A stretch of DNA of 64,000 bases, taken from the NCBI GenBank assembly GCA_028551475.1, contig CM052360.1, positions 25,490,682 through 25,554,681 on the forward strand. Reading direction: 5' to 3'. Shown in pieces: positions 1 to 10,439 of this stretch (the first letter of the stretch is position 1; the number at the start of each line of letters is the position of its first letter). The notes below the pieces were generated by a model. The model was not told the DNA's origin. It searched no databases and worked only from the letters and a program-made list of their open reading frames with translations. The translations under genes and the position numbers were made by a program. The DNA comes from Casuarina equisetifolia (taxonomy: Eukaryota > Streptophyta > Magnoliopsida > Fagales > Casuarinaceae).

Positions 1-631
1 AATAAAGTGATCTTAAGGCAAATTTTATGCATATCTTCTTAAAGATATGCATGAAATGGATGAGTAGTTAAATGAATAATTAAATTTGGGCTTCATTATG
101 ATGAGGCAAATTAATTTTCCTCTTTATCTTTAATAACTCAATAGATCTTCTAGTAGTGAGGGATCTATTAGGGAAGAGAAGTTGAGTTTTTTTTTAATAT
201 GTTCTGCTACTATTAATTTTATGTTTGTTCATTGGTATGCGCATTGGTTTAAGCTCTCCGTAACAGGGCACCAATATATTACTTGTTGCTTCCAACGATC
301 GTGACATTACATATTTTGCATATGTTAGTAATGCAACGAAGGATTCTCCCCCTTATCCAATCAAAAGCCAGTAGTCATGTTTTAAAGCCCCCATGTCAGA
401 ACTGTAGTGAACTTGTTCCATTGGCACACCGCAGTTTATCATGCCAGAGTTATTTCTGGTTACTTATATATTGTCCAATACTTGAATGTGAATAAGTTCA
501 AAAATTATAATTATATATGTAGTACCAATTTTAAATGGATTGCGTGATTGGTTAGAGGAGAAATTGTACAAAATTTCTTTAGGATCATATGAAGTAAACA
601 TTGAGCAAGGACCAAGCGTTTCTGTTGGGCC

Positions 632-799
632 CTATTACGGTCACCCACCATCTTCACAGTCCGAAGGCTACGGAGCTTAGGAGGCACGAGTGAACGACGT
701 CCTCGTACCGCTCCCATCGTGCGACTCAAAACGGGTCTCTGTGTAGCCCAGGCAGACTGCCGTCGATGAAGAAAAATTTCGTTACGGGCACCGAGGGCC
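632..799. other. 168-bp GC-rich insertion with 5-bp target duplication
   Basis: The paralogous segment near 57120 reads straight through (tgttgggccattttcat). Here 168 bp intervene, bounded by GGGCC at 627-631 and again at 795-799, which looks like a 5-bp target-site duplication. The insert is much richer in G+C than its surroundings and has imperfect direct repeats near its ends (ttacggtcaccc and ttacgggcaccg). It lacks TG..CA ends and shows no clear terminal inverted repeats. Its origin is unknown; a small non-autonomous element or a captured organellar fragment are both possible. Confidence 0.6.
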
Positions 800-2003
800 A
801 TTTTCATTTACTTGTTCCATAGTGCGTAGTCGCCCACTCTGACGAGGTGGGTAACGAGGCAGACATTCGAATTTTGTAAAACATAAATGAAAATTTCTAG
901 AAGGGAGTACTTTTTCACAATGACACCAAAAAGTATAGGTTTGTCATTTTTAGATGGGAATTCTAGAATTGGTCTAGCTGGCAGTTGGCATGCATTGAAG
1001 GAGAGGTATGGTTTTTACAAAAAATTAATTTGTCAGTGGTTCGTTTGCATGAGAAACCTGGTCGATATTTTTGAAAATGATGAGGGAGGTTGTCAAGGAA
1101 CTAAACGGAACGTTGTTTATGGTGAAAAACTGATACCGCAATTATGTGGGTTCAGTTGTTGGTGAATAATGTCGTGAAGTAATACAGAGATAAAAGTCGA
1201 AATAATAAAGTCGTTTTCAAGGATAGATAGAACGTTTGAAACAAACCCCAGGCTTGCGTCTAGAAAATTGGTTTTTTTTTTTTTTTCTTTTTCTTTCTTG
1301 GAGGATTTCTCCTGTGTATCAAGCATGTTCTAAAGTGTTTTTAGAAAGTTATTACAATAATTAATATATGTTGTGGTTTAAGGCTTACGTGTTAAGATAT
1401 GATGGTGTGTATTTAGTTAAATTTTTGTATGTTCATCTACTACAAAAGTTGGTTCTTAAAATGAGAATTAATTTTGTAACATAATATCGAAGTTCCAATT
1501 ATTGTGAGTAGGCTTAAAATCTATGCATAAAATAATATTATAGGAGATATATGTTAAACTATTATGGTTTAGGGTTTAACAATCTCTATGGTAAGGAGCA
1601 GTTGCTATGCAAATATTTAATTTTATATTGCTAAAAGATATGTGTACTTTGTTCAATGTATACTTGTCTCATTAAATGTGTGTTTTTTAACTTTAAAATC
1701 TAATTTTTAGATAGAAATGAGCTTTTGAAACCATTCTTGCAACTTATTCACAAACTTTTTGAATAGTCATCCCAATTCATGTACCAACTTATTCAAGCGA
1801 CTTACGTGCTCTTATGATGTTCCAAGAAGAAGATATCCCATCATTTATCGTTTCTCCATACCCCACTACCCCGGAAAACGAAAACAAGTATCACCAAGCG
1901 TTTACTTTCTTGATTTATCAGAATCGTCAATTGCCAAGTGGTTCCATGCCTTCAATGACAATAAATAACTCAATCTAGCTTCTAGCAAACCTAATTATGA
2001 AGC

Positions 2004-2080
2004 TTAGTACCGATTCAGATAAGCTCTAATGTCAGCCATGGCATCCTCCCCAAAAACACAACCACATGTGCTTTGAATTC
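2004..2080 (-). pseudogene. Terminal-exon remnant ending in MADIRAYLNRY
   Basis: On the minus strand the frame reads FGEDAMADIRAYLNRY and then a TAA stop at 2004-2006. Related ends occur at 22272-22346 (ADIRAYVNEY, stop), 24848-24920 (MADIRAYVNSY, stop), 58396-58470 (MADV, then a 1-base slip) and more weakly near 25590-25680. The recurrence suggests the last exon of a multi-copy gene, but the protein family is not one I recognise and the upstream coding part is not visible. Confidence 0.4.
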
Positions 2081-2174
2081 TCTGACAAAAGTTGGACACG
2101 TAAGGCAACAGAGGTTGAAATTAGTACGGAACATTTTAACTTCTGTTGAAACTGTACATTTCATGTTGTCAATA

Positions 2175-2430
2175 TATCTTCTAATAAAAATGATATTATT
2201 GTAGAAACAGATAGATTGGGCTTACCAGAAATACTATAAGCCATTTAATTCAAAAGTTTGACTGTCCCTTCTCATGAAAAGGAAATTATCGTGGAAAGAG
2301 AGGTATAAGGTGACCAACATTCAAACTAATAAAAAATATTTTAAGCCAAGTGATGCAAAAGTTTTATCATCTTGTTGCATAAAAATGATATTATAATGGA
2401 AGAACATTGGCGGTGGAAGTATCAAGCAAT
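2175..2430. repeat. Stray copies of the ~110-bp AT-rich repeat
   Basis: Contains the same phrases as the array at 10440-12900: 'aagccatttaattcaaaagtttgac', 'aaaaatgatattat' and 'gaccaacattcaa' (each abbreviated from a longer match). It looks like two or three degenerate units separated from the main array. Confidence 0.6.
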
Positions 2431-2469
2431 GCTTTGGGCTTTTTCATTTTTTAAACCTTTTACACTTTG

Positions 2470-3915
2470 AACGGGAGGCCTGTTTCCCTATTATTGTTTC
2501 TTCCATGGACAGCGATTCTTCAGGACCTGTCCTCGGCCCCCTCTTTGGGCCGTGTTGCGCCAGGCCACACTCACTGCATCGACAGGCTCCGCTGGCCCCC
2601 TGCTCTCCCTTAGCGGTTTCCGGGTGCTGCCAAAATGCAACCAGCAAGATCTTCAGCCTTTCTAGCCTCTTAGCTTACTTTCTTTACCCACTTTGCTATC
2701 ACTTTCAGGTACCGCCAAAAATATGACAATGTCTGCGGCAACGCACGGCGAGCCTGCTTCGGCTTCTTCTACGGATAAGGGTTCTTCCCGCGACCACTAA
2801 TCTCATTGCATTGTAGAGGTTTCACTGCGGGTGTTTTGAGCGAATTGGCCCTGATTATTTGAAGAAAAGAGATTTCGTGTCCACTTCGTTAAGGTTTCGA
2901 AATCTCTTTCAACAAATGATGTTTAGAAGATTATGTAATTGATTTCTGCGAAGCCTAGAGGAGAGACATTTTTATTTCGTTGAATATGAGGGTGAAAAAG
3001 TAGTTTCAAGTCGGTGCGTTAAAGGACAGGAAGAAACGTTTGACATTTTGCCCTCGGGCAGTTCGAAGTAGGCCGGAGGGGAAAAAGGAGACTCGTCTGA
3101 GCCGAAGACGTGACAGAATCTTGGAAACCTAAGTTCTTTTTAGAGTGCCTTTGGGAGCATAAAAAATAAAAACGGGGAGCCTTCACCGAAAACATGAATC
3201 CATCTTCTCAAAAAACCCTTGAGGAATTCCTCTTGCTTTATTTTCATGACCTCCAATCGGTGTTCAACTAAATGGGGCAAATTACGGTGCATGGAAGTCG
3301 TGTCTCCTTCCGTATTTACGAGCCAGCTCTCTCCTTCCCATCTTGGACGGTAGCCTACCATGCTCACCCAAGTTTATATCCCAAGTCGACGAGAATGGCG
3401 GACAAAAACTTATTCCAAATCCAGCCTTTGAAGATTGGCATACTTAGGATCGGATTGCACTTGCGTAGTTTCTAAACAGCGTTCTTGACTCCATTGTCAC
3501 AATAACGTCCACACTTACGACTTCAGCCGCAGTTTGGAGTTTCCTGACAAATGCAAGTGCTGCCTATAGCATTACTGAAGTTATATTTTCCTAGAAATCC
3601 TCACAAAATTACTGAAGTTCTCTCATTTTCAAGAATATCAAAGACAAAATTACCTACAGCCCAATACCATTCAGGGATGGGCGTATGGCGAAGAGGAAGC
3701 AGAATACTACTCAGGGAACGAAAGCGAAGGTTAATACTACCCAGGAGACGAATGGGAAGGTGAATACTACTCAGATGAAGAAAAGGAAGCTGAATACGAC
3801 GTGGGATGATCGGCGGAGTGCGAGTTTGTTGATAGAAACAACTATTCATTCGCTGAAACCTCATTTCCATCTGCCTTCTTTTTGGATTGAAATCGTACAG
3901 AGGCATATTCTATAA
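2470..3915 (+). pseudogene. Copia-gag-like pseudogene with acidic Tyr-rich tail, copy 1
   Basis: First of two tandem units; it aligns with 5545-6700 and 18148-19600. A GC-rich first part begins at an ATG near 2505. The middle (about 3190-3560) keeps pieces of a copia-type gag N-terminal domain, for example NPAFEDW- and SAAVWSFLTN-like peptides, split by frameshifts. After an acceptor-like site near 3633 comes an acidic tail at about 3680-3800 with units such as EAEYYSGNESEG, YYPGDEWEGEYYS and EEKEAEYDV, interrupted by stops. There is no protease, integrase or reverse transcriptase downstream. It is either a truncated copia copy or a decayed host gene built from gag; shared exon-like borders between copies favour a gene family, but this is inference. 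Confidence 0.55.
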
Positions 3916-3929
3916 GGTTGATTAGAAGA

Positions 3930-4870
3930 ATTAAATTTCTTATTAAATGAGCAATCCAGTCAAACTTGTTTAAGAAATCAAACAGAAGCAAACTAAATCG
4001 TGGGTTTGCTTTTATTATATGCAATCTGTCGTTGTTTCATCCACATTCCCCAAAACAACAAAAGCAAATGAGATGGAAGTGCTAGAGTCAAAGCCCCTGG
4101 GTATTGGTTCTATAATATATTGCCCATAAAGTTATGATCAGTAAGGTTAACTTGTTTCTTCATATGGTTTAAATGGAAAATTTAAATTGTTCCATTCCTA
4201 ATTCCCAGCCTTCATTAACTTAACAATGATCAAGGAATTCGTTAAGGAAGCTATCTTACTGTGTTCCGATATTCTAAAGCCTCACTATCTTCATTTGGGA
4301 GTTGGTCCTCTCAGAGGGACCGTTTGTTTTTCATTTTTTATTTTTATTTTTGGGGACTCGTAAGATAAGATATGAGCCACCGCATTTGATGACCAAACAG
4401 CAAGACATTCATTTTTGTAGAAACTGGGAGGCTTTTAAGTTTGGCTGTGGGCTCGGACCTTTTGGCCCAAACCTAAGTGTCTTGTGAAAAAAGATGGGGT
4501 AATAGGAGATTAGGGTTATGTCGTGGTTATTGCTACAAGCCGCCGGAAACGATGTCAGGGGTTTAGTGTTCCTTGACGCTGGTTGTTCCTACAGTTTCCG
4601 TTTGTTGTTTTGTGTGATTCTTTGATTTCCCTTCATAGCCAAAAACGTCTCCGGCTCTGCGTCTTACTGCTGGTTAGCATTCTTTCTCCCTCTTTCCCTT
4701 TACCGATCGCTATGATGTTTGTTAACCATATTTGACAGATACTTGGAACGATTTTGATTGGTTTGATGATAGGGGACGCTTACTCCTGTTTAATCCTTTT
4801 GATCAATGATTATTATCATATATTTGATAACTCTGTAGATCTTTCTAAACCTATGCTCCCGTCACAAATT
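3930..4870. other. Non-coding stretch shared with 6715-7690
   Basis: No supported coding region. The sequence pairs with 6715-7690 of the second tandem unit, including a 3' untranslated-like part after the gag-like tail and a part (about 4540-4870) that leads into the DC1 remnant and resembles the 5' exon and intron of the DC1 genes. A short motif around 4330-4420 (a T-rich run followed by 'gggactcgtaagataag') recurs near 7170, 9010, 23070 and 26540. Confidence 0.5.
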
Positions 4871-4879
4871 TGAATGCTG

Positions 4880-5110
4880 ACCGTCGCTTGGGTGGGTTTG
4901 TGATTGTAGAGGGAGACAGAAATGGAGTTTGAGCATTCCAACATGCTGTATTACTTGATCTTTTATGAAGCGCTGGCAAGTGATTGTGAGAGAATGACAT
5001 CTTTTGCTGGCTGTGTGATCGAGGATCCAGATATCCATCTGGTTTGCCTCCAAATGCTTGCCTACAAATGCATCTTCTTCTTTCATAAACTAAACTGTAG
5101 ATCAATTACT
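4880..5110 (+). pseudogene. DC1-domain gene remnant, first module fragment (D)
   Basis: The leader 'gtgattgtagagggagac' before the ATG at 4922 matches the leader of the better-preserved DC1 genes at 14.3 and 35.5 kb. The encoded start (MEFEHSNMLYYLIFYEA) aligns with MEVGDCSLWHYLIFCEE of those genes. Shortly after, the frame is lost around the position where the CWVCEEP zinc-binding motif should be, and nothing further is recognisable. It is therefore a truncated 5' piece of a DC1 gene. Confidence 0.65.
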
Positions 5111-5544
5111 TTAACTTAGAAAAAAAGTAGTTGATTTACAGCTTAGGTAATTCTCCGGTCTCTTGACAGTAAGCACATCTTTAATTTAGATAGTTTAAAG
5201 AATATTTAACAATATTATCTTTAATTTTATTGTATCTATAATTTTTTTTACATAAGATTAATTTTATGTGAGAAACTATGTAAATAATTATTTAAGAATA
5301 CAATATATGGGGTTAGATGTATATATTACAAAGTATGGCCAGCATTGCAATGAAAGCATTTCAGCAAACACTCATTTCATTTGTTTCATCAAATCAAAAC
5401 TTCACTGCCAACAATTTTAATACCAGAAATGTAAGCTTTAGATTTCAGGAACTTGCTTTCATTAATTATGTAAACTATTTCTTATGTTCTTTTACCTAAG
5501 AAATGTAAGTTTTACCACCATTATCAAACGAGTCCCATTATCGT

Positions 5545-6700
5545 TTACACTTACAACGGAAGCCGGTTTCCCCATTATCGTTTCTTCAATGGACAGCGAT
5601 TCTCCCTCTTCGGGCCGTGTTGTGCCAGGCCACACTCGCTGCCTCGACGGGCTTCGCTGGCCCCCGGCTCTCCCTGGGTGGTTTCCAGGTGTTGCCAAAT
5701 GCAACCAGCAAAATCTTCAGCGCTTCTTGCCTGACTTTCTTTACCCACTTTGCTATCACATTCAGGTACTGCCAAAAATATGAGCAGTGGCTGCAGCAAC
5801 GCGCGGCGAGCCTGGTTCGACTTCTTGTACGGATAAGGGTTCCTCCTGCCGCCACTAATCTCACTGCAGATGTCGGTGCCCCGACGCTTGTTTTAGAGGT
5901 TTCATTACGGGTGCTTTGAGCGAATTGGCCCTGTTGGTTAAAGAGCAGAGATTTCTTGTCTACTTCGATGGGGTTTCGAAGTCTCTTTCAACAAATGATC
6001 TTTAGGAGATTAAGTGATTGATTTTTGCAAAGCGTAGAGGAGAGATATTTTTATTTCGTTGAACACAAAGGAAAGGCAAAACGGGGAGCCTTCCCCGAAA
6101 ACATGAATCCATCTTGTCCCACAATCGGTGTTCAACTAAATGGGGCCAATTATGGCGTATGGAACACTCGTCTCCTTCCGTATTTACGAGCCAACTGTCT
6201 CCTTCCCATCGTGGACGATAGGCTACCATGTCCACCGGAGTTTATATCCCAAGTCGACGAAAATCGCGGACAAAAACTTATTCCAAATCCAACCTTTGAA
6301 AATTGGCATAGACATGGTCAGATTGCACTTGCGTAGCTTCTAAATAGCGTCTCTGACTCCGTTGTCACAATAACGTCCGCACTTAGGACTTCAGCCGCAG
6401 TTTGGAGTTTCCAGACAAACGCATACGCTGCATATAGCATTACTGAAGTTCTTTCATTTTTATAGAATATCAAAGACAAAATTTCCTAGCGCCCGATACT
6501 ATTCAGGGAGACGAAGGGCTGGTGAATACTACTCAAAGAAGAAGAGGAAGTTGAATACGAAGAAGTTGAATCTTTCTCACGGCTGACAATTGTGGACTAG
6601 GCGGCGGCGTACGAGTTTGTTGATGGAAATAACTATTCATTTGCTGAAATCTCATTTCCATCTGTCTTCTTTTTTAATTGAAATCGTACAGAGGGATATG
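5545..6700 (+). pseudogene. Copia-gag-like pseudogene with acidic tail, copy 2
   Basis: Second of the tandem units. The 6103-6336 frame is well preserved: MNPSCPTIGVQLNGANYGVW opens a copia-type gag N-terminal domain (LNG.NY..W signature), followed by RLLPYLRAN, LLPIVDDRLP and NPTFENWHRHGQIALA, then a stop. The following frame keeps LLNSVSDSVVTI and SAAVWSF. The acidic tail (about 6500-6595) is shifted and shorter than in copies 1 and 4. A CpG-rich upstream exon-like part at 5588-5790 begins MDSDSPSSGRVVPG. There are no pol domains. It is a pseudogene of the same dispersed family; whether the ancestor was a retroelement or a domesticated gag gene is open. Confidence 0.6.
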
Positions 6701-7739
6701 TTCTATAAGGTTGATTGGAAGAATTAAATTTCTTACTAAATGAGCAATCCATTCAAGCATGTTTACAAAATCAAGCAAACTAAACCTATGCATATCTTGT
6801 GGGTTCGCTATTCTTATCTGGAATGCAATTCAATCTGTCGTTGCTCCTCCACAATCCCCAAATAAACAAAAGAAAATGTCATGGAAGTGCTGGAGTCAGA
6901 GCCCCTGTGTTTTGGTTCTATAATATATTGCCCATGAAGTTATGATCGGTAAGGTTGTATTGTTTCTTCTTATGGTTTAAATGGCAAATTTAAATCGTTC
7001 CATTCCTATTTGCTTCCACTTAACAGCTTGTTTAAAAGCATTGCTTCGAAGTGTTTATACTTAACCTTCGTTAACAATGATCAAGGATTTCGTTATGGAA
7101 GCCATCTGAGCATGTTCCGATATTCCGAAGACATTTGTCACTATCTAAAGGGGACATTTGTTTTTACATTTTTCTGGGACTCGTAAGATAAGATATGAGC
7201 CATCGTATTTGATGACCAAGCAGCAAGACATCCATCTCTGTAGAAACTAGGAAGCTTGTGAGTTTGGTTGTGGGCTCGGGCCTAGGCTTGTTTGGCCCAA
7301 ACCCAAGTGTATTGTATAAAAAGACGGGAATAAGAGATTGGGATTTTGTCTTGCTTACTGCTATAAGCTGCCGGAAACGGTCTCATGGCTTCAGTGTTCC
7401 TTTGACGCTGGTTGTTCCTGCAGTTTCCGTTTGTTCTCTGTGATTCTTTGATTTCCATTTTTTCATAATAGCCAAGAACGGCTCTGTCAGTACGCCTTAT
7501 TGCAGGTTAGCATTCTTTCTACCTCTTTGCCTTTATTGATTGCTATGATGTTTGTTAGCCATGTTTGATATATACTTGGAACGATTTTGATTGGTTTGAT
7601 AGTAGGGGACGCTTACTCTGTCTAGTCCTTTTGATCAACGATTGTTATCATATATTTGATAACTCTATAAATCTTTCTAAACGTATGCTTCCATCACAAA
7701 TTCAAATACTAACTGACTTCTGGGTGGGTTTCATGATTG

Positions 7740-7900
7740 TTGAGGGAGACAAAAATGGAGTTTGAGCATTCCAACATGTTGCATTATTTGATCTTTTGCA
7801 AAGTGCTGGCAATGATTTTGAGAATGACATCTTTTGCTGGCTGTGTGCTCTAGGATCTGAATATCCATCTTGTTTGCCTACGAATGTACCTTCTTCATTC
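7740..7900 (+). pseudogene. DC1-domain gene remnant, first module fragment (E)
   Basis: Counterpart of the remnant at 4880-5110 and closer to consensus. MEFEHSNMLHYLIFCK is followed, after a small slip, by FENDIFCWLCAL, which matches YENDGICWMCEEP of the DC1 gene at 14.9 kb and keeps the CxxC pair. A stop then follows and the protein is lost. Confidence 0.7.
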
Positions 7901-8290
7901 ATAAATCATGCACTAAACTATTCTACATGATACACACCCGATATACTTAGACCACATGTAATTTTTTCTTTTTAGAAATTAATCTAATTTAAATATGAAG
8001 CATGTGGTGAGGAAATTCATGTATTACTTATCATTCTAATTCTATTAGATCTTGATTAATCATGTATTCAGTTATAAATACAACTTCCCATTCACAAATT
8101 ATGCATTTAAATGTCTCATACAAATTATGTATTCAACTATCCCACATGATACACATCTAATATAGTTAGAGTATAATTTTTTTAGAAGCCAATGTAATTC
8201 AATTATAAAGCCTATGGTAAAAAAAGCAAGGTGTCGCTTGCTAATGTAATATTTATTAGATCTTGATTTATTGTATATGTATCCAATTCT
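7895..8290. repeat. Two direct copies of a ~190-bp AT-rich unit
   Basis: Phrases such as 'acatgatacacac/acatc', 'atatacttaga/atatagttaga' and 'attagatcttgatt' occur twice, at about 7925-8060 and 8145-8270. A DC1-like phrase is embedded in each ('gaagcatgtggtgagg' at about 7996 and a more decayed form at about 8205), matching KCEACGEA in DC1 gene A, so the duplication took place within a dying DC1 gene. Confidence 0.5.
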
Positions 8291-8394
8291 ATATTATATT
8301 GTAATTAAAGTACATGATGACTCCCTTTCTCTTCTTTATTCTATTCATTGAATTAATGAACTAGGCAACTTGTTTTGAGAACTCTATTTATAAA

Positions 8395-8500
8395 CAAGTG
8401 AATACAAAGTATGAAGTTTATAATTGTGAGCAATGTGACTACGTTGTTTACATGAAGTGCACAATAACATTAGAGGGTCACTTGGTGCAAGGCTTGGATG
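8395..8500 (+). pseudogene. DC1-domain remnant (C-terminal-half zinc motif)
   Basis: The frame reads VNTKYEVYNCEQCDYVVYMKC, which aligns with VNTEYGAYYCPECDYITHMKC of gene A and VNTKFGAHYCQVCDYIIYMKC of gene B. It keeps the C-x2-C and the final Cys of a DC1 motif. It lies about 0.5 kb beyond fragment E, consistent with both being parts of one eroded gene. Confidence 0.75.
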
Positions 8501-8599
8501 TTCTGGAAAACAAATTAGCTAGTAATTTAGGGAACAACCTTTTTATTTTTATTTTTTTAACAATCATCTTTAAAATAAGTTAACCCTCTTGACTAAGAA

Positions 8600-9500
8600 C
8601 CTATGGATGACAAGCATTGTAAAGCATATATGTAATTTACTATGTACCTCGCATTTTTTATTGCTTACAATATAACTTTTTTTCTCCATACAAGATATGT
8701 GAGACTATGTAATTCTTGTTAATGTTGCAAATTTATAAGGGTAAAATTGAACAACTTGGAGATTGAAAATGTTAAGTTTACTTGGTCTAACTTCCCCAAT
8801 CTCTTAAGGACTATGACAATGCAGAAAAAGAAAAATCACGCAACACAAATATTAAATTAAAACCTTATACGATGCTCTCAAATGCATTAGACCCAAATTC
8901 GGAAACCATCAAACTAACCTTTTTTTGTGTTCTGCAAAACTATTCTTAAGGTGTAATAAAGCTTTAAATACTAATTAGACTCTTCTAAAGGCTCATTTAA
9001 CTGTTGTGTCTTTTGTTTTACATTTTTGGAGACTTTACAAGCAATAAGACGAATTTTGAACCACTATACTTGAAAATCAAACAATTGGTATTACCTTTAA
9101 TCTTTATAAAATATTTTTCTGAGTCTCTTTGAGTTCCATTGGCTGCGTCACAGGAAGCTTGAAAGTAGAAATGAGAAAGTGCTCATCTTGGGGTGATCCT
9201 ACTACTTAGATACTTTCACCAATTATTTGCAATCAGTGTGAGTGATCATAGTAATGAACCTCTAAATGTTGCATTCATCTGTTGAGACAAATGTTCATGG
9301 ATTTTCTTATCCATCTCCACTTTTTTTTTTTTTAGACTTCTCTGTTGAATAAAAACAAATATGAGCCACAATAATCATAGACCAAGCAGTTAACAAGGTA
9401 GTAGTTAGCGTACTTGATCATGAATAACAATAACACTCGTAGTCCTCTAAGATTCCCCAATATAACACTTGACTTCTTGCGTGATATATCTTAAGGCTAT
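8600..9500. other. AT-rich interval without a supported gene
   Basis: No coding frame resembling a known family. About 8760-8810 resembles 56180-56230, and about 9010-9110 carries the recurring T-rich 'ggagactt..caa.aataagac' motif seen near 4340, 7180, 23070 and 26540. Confidence 0.5.
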
Positions 9501-9599
9501 AACTTGCAAAAGATCAATTTTTTAAAGTTTACTCTCTGTCCTTCGTCCTCTCCATTCGCCCCTTTGGTTTCAGAGTTATCAATCGAAAGCTATTACAAT

Positions 9600-9800
9600 C
9601 CTAGTCCAATGGCTTCCACATCCGAAACCTCATCAACCGCATACGCTGCCTATGGCAATGCGACTGAAGGTACCACCTACCGTGTAGCGTTTTCTCTCAG
9701 CGGCGGCAGAGACCATGAGGAAGATGAAGCCCAATCCTTCTCAAGGCTCACATTTTTGGGCTAGGCAGCGGCCTACAAGTCCGCTGATGGATATAACTAC
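9600..9800 (+). pseudogene. Copia-gag-like family fragment, copy 3
   Basis: Short fragment with a fused reading of the gag end (AYAAYGNATEG, then TYRVAFSLSGG) and a reduced acidic tail (RDHEEDEAQSFSRLTFLG, stop at 9762-9764). The matching part of copy 4 is AYAANASVPAG and PRAAFSLYQPQG. It is followed by the same 'gcagcggcctacaagt..gctgatgg' sequence that follows the other copies. The gag domain itself is missing. Confidence 0.55.
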
Positions 9801-10439
9801 TCGCAGTCTATTCAGAAAACTCTTTCTTCCTAAGCTGTATCTATCTTTTCTTTACGAATCGGAATCATAAGTTGTTTGGAAAGGGATAACTAAAACCAGA
9901 TTTCGTGCGATTGACATGAAAGGCTCGAAGCTTGTCTAAGAAATCAAACTTGACCAAATTAAGTACTTGCGCGTTATATGTTACTGAGGATGTGCTTTTC
10001 TTGTTTGGAATGCAATATAGTCGGGTTCTGGTTCTTTCAGGGCCTCATATCCTGTTGCTCTATATCCCAATACCCAGAAAACAAAGATAAACATAATCAA
10101 TAGCTGTTCTTATACACCATTTGTCCATGAAGCACCCCCAAGAATTCCATTCAAGTTGCACTGATTGCTGGTTTAATTCATCCCCTTTGGCTTAATTGTT
10201 ATTGTGCTGTCCGGTGATGTGGTGATTTAATTTTTGGAATCAGAGAAGAAATTTTGTTGGCTTGAAATGGACCTTTCATCTCAACGTTAAGAATTCTAAA
10301 GTATATCGCAGCAGGTATTAATGATGTACAGAAATAGATTGACAAAGGACCTCTCTATACAGAAAGATATTGTGCCATTCCTCAATTTGTAAACTTTTTG
10401 TCAAGAAATGTGCTAAATATTCAGGTTTTAATAGAAATG

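Larger units (their letters stand above)
183..2110. repeat. Dispersed ~1.9-kb segment, copy 1
   Basis: By eye this stretch aligns along its length with 56680-58470, and its 915-1170 part aligns again with 58790-59045. Shared landmarks include the run after position 245 (a sequence reading toward 'tgttgcttccaacgatc'), the 915-1170 stretch, and a + strand coding-like tail at 1760-1965 containing the peptide RYPIIYRFSIPHY. In the 58-kb copy the same tail reads on from a splice-acceptor-like site. No long frame is conserved between copies, so I read it as a decayed gene or repeat of unknown identity. It differs from the other copy by a 168-bp insertion at 632-799. Confidence 0.7.

Noticed and set aside
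632..799. Insert as rRNA or tRNA gene
   Set aside because: I could not fold it into a tRNA and recognised no rRNA segment; it was left as unassigned.
511..807. 98-codon minus-strand ORF over the 168-bp insert
   Set aside because: It exists only because of the insertion; the paralogous copy lacks most of it and no protein motif is seen.
887..1165. 92-codon ORF MKISRREYFF...
   Set aside because: The two other copies (57190-57520, 58790-59045) have stops and slips throughout, so the frame is not conserved.
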